From Callorhinus ursinus (Eukaryota > Chordata > Mammalia > Carnivora > Otariidae): 64,000 nucleotides of DNA. The DNA is taken from assembly GCF_003265705.1 (NCBI RefSeq), contig NW_020313005.1, positions 13,166,288 through 13,230,287 of the forward strand, given 5' to 3'. Below are positions 49,451 through 58,270 of this stretch, piece by piece; the first letter of the stretch is position 1; each line of letters starts with the position of its first letter. A program made the position numbers and the translations under genes. The notes below the pieces were generated by a model. That model did not search any database and was not told where the DNA came from. It saw nothing but the letters and a program-made list of their open reading frames with translations.

Positions 49451-52400
49451 GCGAGGCCATATGATACGTGTCTTTCTCTGATTGACTTATTTCACTCAGC
49501 ATAACACCGTCCAGTTCCATCCATGTCTTTGCAAATGGCAAGAGCTCATTCCTTTTTATGGCTGCATAATATTCCATTGTGTATATATACCACTTCTTCT
49601 TTATCCATTCATCTGCCGATGGACATCATGGCTCTTTCCACAGTTTGGCTATTGTGGACACTGCTGCTATAAACATCGGGGTGCACGTACCCCTTCGGGT
49701 CCCTACATTTGTATCTTTGGGGTAAATACCCAATAGTGCAATTGCTGGATTGTATGGTAGCTCTATTTTCAAACTGTTTGAGGAACCTCCATACTGTTTT
49801 CCAGAGTAGTTGCACAAGCTTGCATTCCCACCAACAGTGTAGGAGGGTTCCCCTTTCTCCACATCCCCGCCAACGTCTGTCGTTTCCTGACGTGTTAATT
49901 CTAGCCATTCTGACTGGTGTGAGGTGGTATCTCATGGAGGTTTTGATTTGGATTTCCCTGATGCCGAGCGATGTTGAGCAGTTTTTCATGTGTCTGCTGG
50001 CCATTTGGATGTCTTCTTTGGAAAAATGGCTGTTCATGTCTTCTGCCCATTTCTTGATTGGATTATTTGTTCTTTGGGTGTTGAGTTTGATAAGTTCTTT
50101 ATAGATTTTGGACACTAACCCTTTATCTGATATGTCATTTGCAAATATTTTCTCCCATTCTGTTGGTTGTCTTTTGGTTTTGTGGACTGTTACTTTCGCT
50201 GTGCAAAAGCTTTTTATCTTGATGAAATCCCAATAGTTCCTTTTTGCCCTTGCTTCCCTTGCTTTTGGCGATGTTTCTAGGAAGAAGTTGCTGCGGCTGA
50301 GGTCGAAGAGGTTGCTACCTGTGTTCTCCTTTAGGATTTTGATGGACTCCTGTCTCATGTTTAGGTCTTTCAACCATTTGGAATCTATTTTTGTGTGTGG
50401 TGTAAAGAAATGGTCCAATTTCATTCTTCTGCATGTGGCTGTCCAATTTTCCCAACACCATTTGTTAAAGAGGCTATCTTTTTTCCATTGGACATTCTTT
50501 TCCTGTTTTGTCAAAGATTAGTTGTCCATAGAGTTGAGGGTCCACTTCTGGGCTCCCTATTCTGTTCCATTGATCTATGTGTCGGTTTTTGTGCCAGTAC
50601 CATACTGTCTTGATGATGACAGCTTTGTAATAGAGCTGAAAGTCTGGAATTGTGATGCCACCAGCTTTGCTTTTCTTTTTCAACATTCCTCTGGCTATTC
50701 GGGGTCTCTTCTGGTTCCATACAAATTTTAGGATTATCTGTTCCATTTCTTTGAAAAAAGTGGATGGTATTTTGTTGGGGATTGCACTGAATGTGTAGAT
50801 TGCTCTAGGTAGCATTGACATCTTCACAATGTTTGTTCTTCCAATCCATGAGCATGGAACGTTTTTCCATTTCTTTGTGTCTCCTTCAATTTCATTCATG
50901 AGTATTTTATAGTTTTCTCAGTACAGATCCTTTGCCTCTTTGGTTAAATTTATTTCTAGGTATCTTATGGTTTTGGGTGCAATTGTAAATGGGATCGATG
51001 CCTTGATTTGTCTCTCTTCTGTCTTGTTGTTGCTGTATAGGAATGCCACTGATTTCTGTGCATTGATTTTATATCCTGCTACTTTACTGAATTCTTGTAT
51101 GAGTTCTAGCAGTTTTGGGGTGGAGTCTTTTGGGTTTTCCACATACAGTATCGTATCATCTGCAAAGAGTGAGAGTTTGACTTCTTCTTTGCTGATTTGG
51201 ATGCCTTTGAATTCCTTTTGTTGTTTGATTGCTGTGGCTAGAACTTGTAATACTATGTTGAATAGCAGTGGTGATAGTGGACATCCCTGCCGCATTCCTG
51301 ACCTTAGGGGAAAAGCTCTCAGCTTTTCCCCATTGAGAATGATATTCGCTGTAGGTTTTTCATTGATAGCTTTTATGATATTCAGGTATGTACCCTCTAT
51401 CCCTATACTCTGAAGAATTTTAATCAAGAAAGGATGCTGTACTTTGTCAAATGCTTTTTCTGCATCTATTGAGAGGATCATATGATTCTTGTTCTTTCTT
51501 TTGTTAATGTATTGTATCACGTTGATTGATTTGCGGATGTTGAACCAAACTTGCAACCCAGGGATAAATCACACTTGGTCATGGTGAATAATCCTTTTAA
51601 TGGACTGTTGGATCCTATTGGCTAGTATTTTGGTGAGAATTTTTGCATCCATGTTCATCAAGGAAATCGGTCTGTAATTCTCCTTTTTGATGGGGTCTTT
51701 GTCTGGTTTGGGGATCAAGGTAATGGTGGCCTCATAAAATGAGTTTGGAAGTTTTCCTTCCATTTCTATTTTTTGGAACAGTTTCAGGAGAATAGGTATT
51801 AATTCTTCTTTAAATGTTTGGTAGAATTCCCCTGGGAAGCCATCTGGCCCTGGGCTTTTGTTTGTTGGGAGATTTTGATGATGGCTTCATTTCCTTAGTG
51901 GTTATAGGTCTGTTCAGGTTTTCTGTTTCTTCCTGGTTCAGTTTTGGTAGTTGATACATCTCAAGAATGCACCCATTTCTTCCAGGTTTTCTAATTTGCT
52001 GGCATAGAGTTGCTCATAATATGGTCTTATAACTGTTTGTATTTCTTTGGTGTTGGTTGTGATCTCTCCTCTTTCATTCATGATTTTGTTGATTTGGGTC
52101 ATTTCTCTTTTCTTTTTGTTAAGTATGGCCAGGGGTTTATCAATCTTGTTAATTCTTTCAAAGAACGAGCTCCTAGTTTCGTTTGTTCTACTGTTCTTTT
52201 GGTTTCTATTTCCTTGATTTTTGCTCTGATCTTTATTATTTCTCTTCTCCTACTGGGTTTAGGCTTTATTTGCTGTTTTTTCTCTAGCTCCTTTAGGTGT
52301 AGGGTTAGGTTGTGTATTTGAGACCTTTCTTGTTTCTTGAGAATGGCTTGTATTGCTATATACTTTCCTCTCAGGACTGTCTTTGCTGTATCCCAAGGAT

Positions 52401-53254
52401 TTTGAACAGTTGTGTTTTCATTTTCATTGGTTTCCATGAATTTTTTTTAATTCTTCTTTAATTTCCTGGTTGACCCATTCATTCTTCAGTAGGATGCTCT
52501 TTAGCCTCCATGTATTTGAGTTCTTTCCAACTTTCCTCTTGTGATTGAGTTCTAGTTTCAAAGCATTGTGGTCTGAAAATATGCAGGGAAGGATCCCAGT
52601 CTTTTGGTACCGGTTGAGACCTGATGTGTGACCTAGGATGTGATCAATTCTGGAGAATGTTCCATGGGCACTAGAGAAGAATGTGTATTCCGTTGCTTTG
52701 GGATGGAATGTTCTGAATATGTCTGTGAAGTCCATTTGGTCCAGTGTGTCATTTAAAGTCTTTATTTCCTTGTTGATCTTTTGCTTAGATGATCTGTCCA
52801 TTTCAGTCAGGGGGGTGTTAAAGTCCCCCACTATTATTGCATTGTTGTCAATGTGTTTCTTTGCTTTTGTTATTAATTGCCTTATAAAAGTGGCTGCTCC
52901 CATGTTAGGGGCATAGATATTTACAATTGTTAGATCTTCTTTTTGGATAGACCATTTAAGTAAGTTATAGTGTCCTTCTTCATCTCTTATTACAGTCTTT
53001 GTTTTAAAATCTAATTTGTCTGATATAAGAATTGCCACCCCAGCTTTCTTTTGGTGTCCATTAGCATGGTAAATGGTTTTCCACCCCCTCACTTTCAATG
53101 TGGGGGTGTCTTTGGGTCTAAAATGAGTCTCTTGCAGACAGCATATGGATGGGTCTTGTTTTTTAATCCAGTCTGATAGTCTGTGTCTTTTGAATGGGGC
53201 TTTTAGCCCATTTACATTCAGGGTAACTATTGAAGGATATGAATTTAGTGCCAT
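49451..53254 (-). pseudogene. L1 ORF2 (endonuclease/reverse transcriptase), broken
   Basis: The product would nick DNA and reverse-transcribe L1 RNA. The start is ATG at 53254, and the length (about 1,268 codons) is full for the family. The first 276-codon frame has the endonuclease motifs NVNGL (13-17), QETHF (41-45), GDFN, RIDHIL and SDH. The RT frame (50918-51556) has [17 protein letters not shown] and the catalytic FADD at 51155-51166. The C-terminal region includes MEYYAAIKRNELLPFAKTWM (49245-49577). Visible lesions: an extra A in an A-run near 52442-52449; a one-base shift near 52180-52190; a Gly-to-stop change at about 51567; a Ser-to-stop change near 50916; a frameshift near 50480-50510. 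The end joins the 3' UTR in an unusual frame. Confidence 0.92.
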
Positions 53255-53335
53255 TGTATTGCATGTAAAGTGACTGTGACTGTATATTGTGTGTGTTCCT
53301 TTCTGATCTATGCTGCTTTTAGGCTCTCTCTTTGC

Positions 53336-54229
53336 TCAGAGGACCCCTTTCAATATTTCTTGGAGGGCTGGTTTTGTGTTTGCAAATTTCTTTAGTTTTT
53401 GTTTGTCCTGGAAGCTTTTTACCGTCTTTCTATGTTCAGTGACAGCCTAGGTGGATATAGTATTTTTGGCTGCATATTTTTCTCGTTTAGTGCTCTAAAG
53501 ATATCATGCCAGTCCTTTCTGGCCTGCCAGGTCTCTGTAGATAGGTCTGTTGCCAGTCTACTATTTCTACCATTGTAGGTTACAGATCTCTTCTCCCAAG
53601 CTGCTTTCAGGATTTTCTCTTTGTCTTGAGATTCGTAAATTTTAGTATTAGATGTCAGGGTGTTGACCTATTTTTATTGATACTGAGAGGGGTTCTCTGT
53701 GCCTCCTGGATTTTGATGCCTGTTTCCTTCCCCACATTAGGGAAGTTCTCTGCTATAATTTGGTCCAATATTCCTTCTGCTCCTCTCTCTCTTTCTTCTT
53801 CTTCTGGGATCCCAATTATTCTAATGTTGTTTCATCTTATCGTATCGCTTATCTCTCGAATTCTGCCCTCGTGATCCTGTAGTTGTTTATCTCTCTTTTT
53901 CTCAGCCTCTTTTTTTTCCATTATTTGGTCTTCTATATCGCTGATTCCCTGTTCTGCTTCATTTATCCTAGCAGTTAGTGCCCCCATTTTTTATTGCACC
54001 TCATTAATAGCCTTTTTGATTTCGACTTGGTTAGATTTTAGTCTCTTATTTCTCCAGAAAGGGTTTCTCTAATAACTTCCATGCTTTTTTCAAGCCCAGC
54101 TAGTATCTTTAAAGTCATGATTCTGAACTCTAGGTCCAACATCGTACTAATGTCCGTATTGAGTAGGTCCCTGGCAGACGGTACTACCTCTTGTTTTTTT
54201 TGCTGAGGTGATTTTTTTCATCTTGTCAT
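53336..54229 (-). pseudogene. L1 ORF1 (RNA-binding chaperone), broken
   Basis: ORF1p coats L1 RNA as a trimer. Between the 5' UTR and ORF2 there is an ORF1-like stretch. Its start ATG (54227-54229) is followed at once by a frame-shifting stop (ATGACAAGATGA). In the next frame comes FRIMTLKILAGLEKSMEV and ETLSGEIRD, then a stop. Later frames give ENFPNVGKETGIKIQEAQRT. The end matches a typical ...KGVL stop at 53336-53338. The inter-ORF spacing of about 80 nt is as in other L1s. It contains several stops and could not make a full protein. Confidence 0.85.
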
Positions 54230-56059
54230 TTTGTCCAGAGGAAAACAGATAAATGAGAGAACAAAATGCTAACAGGTTAACAACGTCCCTAGCAAATATA
54301 CTCTATACAAATCAGAAAAGAACTGAAACCAGGGGAAAGGAAAGGGAAAGAAAGAAAAAAGAAAGAGAAAAGAAAGAAAAAGAAAAAGAAAAATTTAAAA
54401 ACAAACAAAAACAGAACAAAACAAAAAAAAACAGAATATGATCAAGTATGATCAGGTAGTGCATAGATCAGTGCCACACATTAGATTTTGGGTGTATTTT
54501 GGTCTGTTAGAAGAAAGTGGCTGCAAAAATTTTAAAGGAAGAAAGACTTATATATGTACAAAATAAGGGTTGAAACAGTGAAGGGATGGCAGATGACTGT
54601 AAAGATGAAACTTATAAAAGGTTTTATAAACGGAATTGATAAGAAGTTGTTTGAAAGAAGAAAGAAGAAGATTTAAAAAAAGATAAAAGAAAAGAAAAAA
54701 ATGGGAGAGACTGTGATCAGGCAAGAGACAAAACAAAGCCACACACTAGTGATTTAGGGTATATTTTGATCTGTTACAAGAAACTGTATATCAAATTTTA
54801 AAGAGAGAAGAACTCATATATATGTGCCAACAATAAGGGTAACTACTATGAAGGGTAAAATATGACTCTAAAAATGAAAAATAAAAATAATTTTTTAAAA
54901 AGGGGATTGATAAGATGTTGGTTGAAACAGGGAAAAAGAAGTATTCAAAAAAACCCCCACAAAAACAGTTAAAAAAATTAACTTTGAAAAACTAATGAAT
55001 CATGGTAAAAAAGCCATTAATTCTCTGTGCAGTATTCCCCTAGCGCTGGAGTTCTCCCGTTCTCCTTGATCGGTAAACTTGTCTTGGCTTGTTGGCTGTT
55101 CGTGCTGATCTTCTGGGGGAGGGGCCTGTTGCCATGTTTTCCAAATGTCTTTGCCGGAGGCAGAATTGCCCCGCCCTTGTCGCTCTGGGCTAAGCAAGCT
55201 GCTTGGGTTTGCTCTCAGGAGCTTTTGTTCCCTGCAAGCTCTTGGCACAGCTTTGGAGGACCAGGGTGGAAATGGTGGCCTCCCACTCTCTGCCCCTAGG
55301 AGCTGAGTACTTGGGGCCCTGCTCCTCAGTGCGCCCCCAGAGAAAAGCAATCACTCCCGTCTCCCCGGTCTCCGGCTGCACTCCGCGCTCACCTGGCCTG
55401 TGACCGAGCTTTTATATCTCTGGCACCCGACCCCGTTTGGAGTCTTCAAACCCAGCAGATCCCTGCGGTGTGCTCCCTGCTGCTCCTCCTGGGTGAGGGG
55501 GGGGAGTCTCTCTGGCTCTGCTGCTTGTTCGGTCCCTGGTGGAGGCGCAGTGGCCCACGTGGGCCGGGAATCACAGTTTATGACCACCCCGCCCTGCGAG
55601 CCCGCACCTCTGCTCCATCTCTGCAGCCAGCTTCCCCGCTCCGATACCTGGGAGCTCTGCTGCACTCAGGCTCCCCCAGTCTTTCTGTGACCCCGAGGGT
55701 CCTGAGTCCACACTGTACTGCGAGGTTTCCACCTCCCGCTTAGCCACTGGAGTGACGTCCCTCAGCGGAACCGACTTCTAACAGTTCCAATTTTGTGCTC
55801 CGCTGCTCTATCACTTGCCAGAAGCGGCCGACAGAGGCCCCCTCCCCCGCCGTCTATCCTCCTGAGTATCGCCTCGGATTCACTTCTCCGCACGTCCTAC
55901 CTTCCAGAAAGTGGTCGTTTTTCTGTTGAGAGAGTTGTTGCTACTCTCTTCTTCGATCTCCTGTTGAGTTCGTAGGTGTTCAGAATGGTTTGATCCCTAT
56001 TCAGCTGAATTCCTGAGACCAGACGAAATCCAGGTCTCCTACTCCTCTGCCATCTTGCC
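54230..56059 (-). promoter_or_regulatory. L1 5' UTR / internal promoter region
   Basis: About 1.83 kb. The outer part (about 55020-56059) is GC- and CpG-rich, unlike the surrounding AT-rich intron. It contains tataaaagctcggtcacagg on the - strand (complement near 55400-55420). The inner part (54240-55010) is A-rich with a purine tract at 54330-54400 and two diverged tandem units of about 265 bp. L1 5' UTRs are known as sense promoters, and in some mammals as antisense promoters. Activity here is not shown. Confidence 0.75.
54449..54945 (-). repeat. Two diverged tandem monomers in L1 5' UTR
   Basis: Unit one starts with tgatcaggtagtgcatag at 54449 and unit two with tgatcaggcaagagac at 54714, a period of 265 bp. 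They share in order: gccacacattag/gccacacactag, gtattttggtctgtta/atattttgatctgtta, aaattttaaag, aataagggt, gaagg, and ttgataagaagttg/ttgataagatgttg. Confidence 0.8.
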
Positions 56060-56074
56060 TGTAATTTCAAATTC
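56060..56074 (+). repeat. Target-site duplication, right copy
   Basis: tgtaatttcaaattc directly follows the 5' terminus of the full-length L1. Confidence 0.93.
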
Positions 56075-56544
56075 CTGAATGGAAAGCATTCTTTTTCTTA
56101 ATAAGTTCTGAGACTCTTGATTTATTTTCCTCACTTACCTGCCTTCATTGTAGGCTTTATGCCAGACTTACTAGACTTCTACTTACCGACTGTTTTTAAT
56201 ATTAGTATGGGTAGGAAGGAAATGGTAGGGAGCCTAAAGAATAAAGACATAGAAGGGAAGGTTCAAAGCTTAAACAGAAATCATTTTTGCATTCATTTGC
56301 ATTATTTGTATTGTTAGTTTTGTAAATCAAAACATTCCAACTTTAGTTAAGTATAATATATAGAAATTGATGTGGATGAATTACTGTTTTACCATTGCCA
56401 TTTGGGACTATGCATTTTTAAAGAATATGCTATTGTAAGTCCCAATTTATTTTTTGGTTTATTCTCCCAGTGCTTTTGAGTATTTGATACTTGTCCCAAG
56501 CCAGAGCAATAGGAGTTCTGATAGCTCTGTAAAGCAGTCCTTCT

Positions 56545-56706
56545 TCCACCTAACTAGGGAGAAGCTCTGCTTTAGAGAGCTCTCTGAAGTTGTAATGAGC
56601 ACCAGGTGTCGTATATAAGTTTTGAATCAATAAATTGTGCACCTGAATCTAATATTACACTGTATGTTATCTGGAATTTAAATAAAACTTAAAAAAAAGA
56701 AAAAAA
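56545..56706 (+). mobile_element. Short 5'-truncated L1 3' end
   Basis: Ends with atgagcaccaggtgtcgta, aaattgtgcacctgaatct, attacactgtatgttatctg, tttaaataaaactt plus A-run. Flanks gtaaagcagtccttct (56529-56544) and gtaaagcagtgcttct (56707-56722) are a duplication with one mismatch. It inserted at the edge of a MER5A-like element. Confidence 0.9.
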
Positions 56707-56710
56707 GTAA

Positions 56711-56862
56711 AGCAGTGCTTCTCAACTTCAGTATGCAAATGGATCACCTGAAGATCTTATTAAAATGCAGACTCTGGGGTGAGGCCTGAATCTATATTTC
56801 TAACAAACTCCCCAAATGCTGATGCTGGTAGTCCTTCTGGCCACACTGATGACTCACAGTCT
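56711..56862. mobile_element. MER5A-like hAT DNA transposon remnant
   Basis: Order is agcagtgcttctcaacttca, tggatcacctgaagatctt, aaatgcagactctggggtga, atttctaacaaactccccaa, gctgatgctggtagtcc. This is the clearest of the three MER5A-like copies. Confidence 0.85.
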
Positions 56863-57364
56863 AAACTACCTTGATATTGGAGTAATACAGAATACAGAAT
56901 CTAGTTTAAGTATCTATAACTGTTAGGCTTGTAGACAGAAGTCAGTGGGAGATGTTGCATGACTGGCTTCCACTAAGTACATCTAAGTAGTACTGGATTT
57001 ATTGCTTCTTAGAGATTTAATATATTCATTATTTGTAGGATTCTGTTTAGAACCAATTTCAGTAGTAAACTTTTATTTATTAATTTAAGTTTTATACATT
57101 ACATAAAGTGTATTTCCCTAGTGTCTTTGAAGAAAAAATATACTTTGTGTGTGCTAGACTTTAATTTGCAGTGCACAAATATCTGTTATCTATAGCTATT
57201 AGTCATTGAGATCCTACTGTGTATACTGATCTATGCTTATAGAAGTGTAAAACCAAAGTATATATACACATTTATAATCAGCTTCACTGTAATGTTTATT
57301 CCTGTGCAATTAGATATTAGCATTGAAAAGAGGTTAATGCTTTTTTTTTTAATCTTCTAAATAG

Positions 57365-57426
57365 CTCAGTCACTAAAGGAATTTGCAAGATTACTCATTG
57401 CAGTAGAAGAAGAAAGGAGGAGACTG
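57365..57426 (+). CDS. ARHGAP42: ARHGAP42 (GRAF3) coding exon, probably exon 3; part of BAR domain
   Basis: This 62-nt exon follows the tract tttttttttaatcttctaaatag and is followed by a consensus donor gtaagt at 57427. Its first two bases (CT) join the last base (G) of the upstream exon to make Ala. The next 20 codons read QSLKEFARLLIAVEEERRRL, continuing the BAR helix of GRAF-family proteins (about residues 84-104 by memory of human ARHGAP42). The exon ends exactly between codons (phase 0). ARHGAP26 has a recognisably different version here (RSLQEFATVLRNLEDERIR), so the assignment to ARHGAP42 is firm. No stop or frameshift is present. It lies 1,306 bp downstream of the 5' end of a full-length antisense L1 and about 400 bp upstream of a (TTTC)n array. 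Confidence 0.95.
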
Positions 57427-57829
57427 GTAAGTCTATTCCCCATTTTTTTTAAGAATAAAGCTTTGTTTGGACATATTAAAAGAAAGACTGAAACTTCTGA
57501 ATTAGACTTAGCTATACCAGACCTTATAATGTGATAGATGTACTAAACGTTACAGAAAAGATTTCTGAATATGATTATCAGTTATTGCGAATGAGGTATA
57601 TACCATTTGTGTTTATTTCATTTGTTCATCAGATGTAAATTATATTTACTTTGCTTTCCAGTTAGTTCTTTCAAGAATGGAAAATATTGAATTGTCATTG
57701 TAAACCCATTCTAATTGAGTAAACTTCAAAAAAACTTCAGTGTTATAATAAAGATACATTCTAGGTATTAAAGACATTTCATAGAAGGAGCAAATAATTT
57801 TGCCAGGGTGTTAGCAGGAAACCAACTTT

Positions 57830-57830
57830 T

Positions 57831-57881
<51 letters not shown>

Positions 57882-57891
57882 NNNNNNNNNN

Positions 57892-57938
<47 letters not shown>

Positions 57939-57939
57939 C
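57830..57939 (+). repeat. (TTTC)n microsatellite with internal 10-N gap
   Basis: About 50 bp of pure CTTT repeat lie on each side of the gap at 57882-57891. The repeat starts about 404 bp after the second ARHGAP42 exon. True length is uncertain. Confidence 0.97.
57882..57891. other. Assembly gap, 10 N
   Basis: Ten N inside (TTTC)n. Its short, non-standard size suggests a sized but unresolved repeat. Confidence 0.99.
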
Positions 57940-58139
57940 TCAAGTGTTGAGGAGACTTTCCTAAAAAGGTGACATTTCTGTTGTGTCTGAAAGGCTGGGA
58001 GGATTTTGCTTGGCTGGGAAGAGTGGGGAAAACATTGTAGGTTGATGGATTGATTTATGTGACAGCATCAGAGCATAGTTATTAGTAATACATTTATTCA
58101 TTTACCAATATAATTTTGTACCCATTTTGTTCAAGTATC

Positions 58140-58270
58140 TGTGAAGGCCTCTGTGACCCTGGCTTCCCATTTGTATATGGGAAAAATTGTAGTACATATC
58201 CCATAGGATTGTCGTAAAGCATTTGTAGCAGCACCTGGCATAAATGTTGATGGTAATAAAGATGTTATGT
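58140..58270 (+). mobile_element. MIR-like ancient SINE fragment
   Basis: Decayed MIR 3' half: ctgtgaccctggcttcccat, cccataggattgtcgtaaag, agcagcacctggcataaatg. Confidence 0.6.

Larger units (their letters stand above)
48989..56059 (-). mobile_element. Full-length L1 LINE, 7.07 kb, antisense to ARHGAP42
   Basis: An entire L1 is present: 5' UTR, ORF1, ORF2, 3' UTR and A-rich tail. A 15-bp perfect duplication, tgtaatttcaaattc, flanks it at 48974-48988 and 56060-56074, so both ends are real insertion ends. The 5' end reads ggcaagatggcagagg on the - strand, with a YY1-like GCCATCTT (56049-56056, + strand) right at the terminus, as in other full-length mammalian L1s. ORF1 and ORF2 carry stops and frameshifts, so it is not competent by itself. 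Perfect duplications and few lesions suggest a moderately recent insertion. It sits in intron 2, with the 5' end 1,306 bp from the downstream exon. Confidence 0.95.
28423..57364 (+). other. ARHGAP42: ARHGAP42 intron 2 (complete, 28,942 bp)
   Basis: The intron runs from donor GTGAGT to acceptor AAATAG, phase 1. About a quarter of it is one full-length antisense L1 (48989-56059). Stretches in which I recognise nothing are 28423-28904, 29441-30253, 31061-34722, 34952-35919, 36175-37264, 37641-38070, 38326-39827, 40006-40494, 40681-41579, 42115-43372, 43826-46655, 46871-48973, 56075-56528 and 56863-57364. Two short L2-like 3' ends with ...TTGAATAAATGA-type ends may lie at 31078-31145 and 36395-36470. 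Because the intron is phase 1 and the upstream exon is symmetric, alternative joining across it can stay in frame. Confidence 0.9.

Noticed and set aside
50940..51413. 157-codon + strand ORF
   Set aside because: It is the antisense shadow of the L1 reverse transcriptase.
49245..53254. Several 100-300-codon - strand ORFs as novel genes
   Set aside because: Together they are one frameshifted L1 ORF2 with endonuclease and FADD reverse-transcriptase motifs.
54253..54441. Lys/Glu-rich 62-codon ORF
   Set aside because: It is a purine-rich low-complexity tract in the L1 5' UTR.
55000..55975. Cluster of 60-116-codon ORFs in GC-rich DNA (possible CpG-island gene)
   Set aside because: The region is the GC-rich L1 5' UTR bounded by the L1 terminus and target-site duplication. 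The ORFs reflect low stop frequency in GC-rich sequence.
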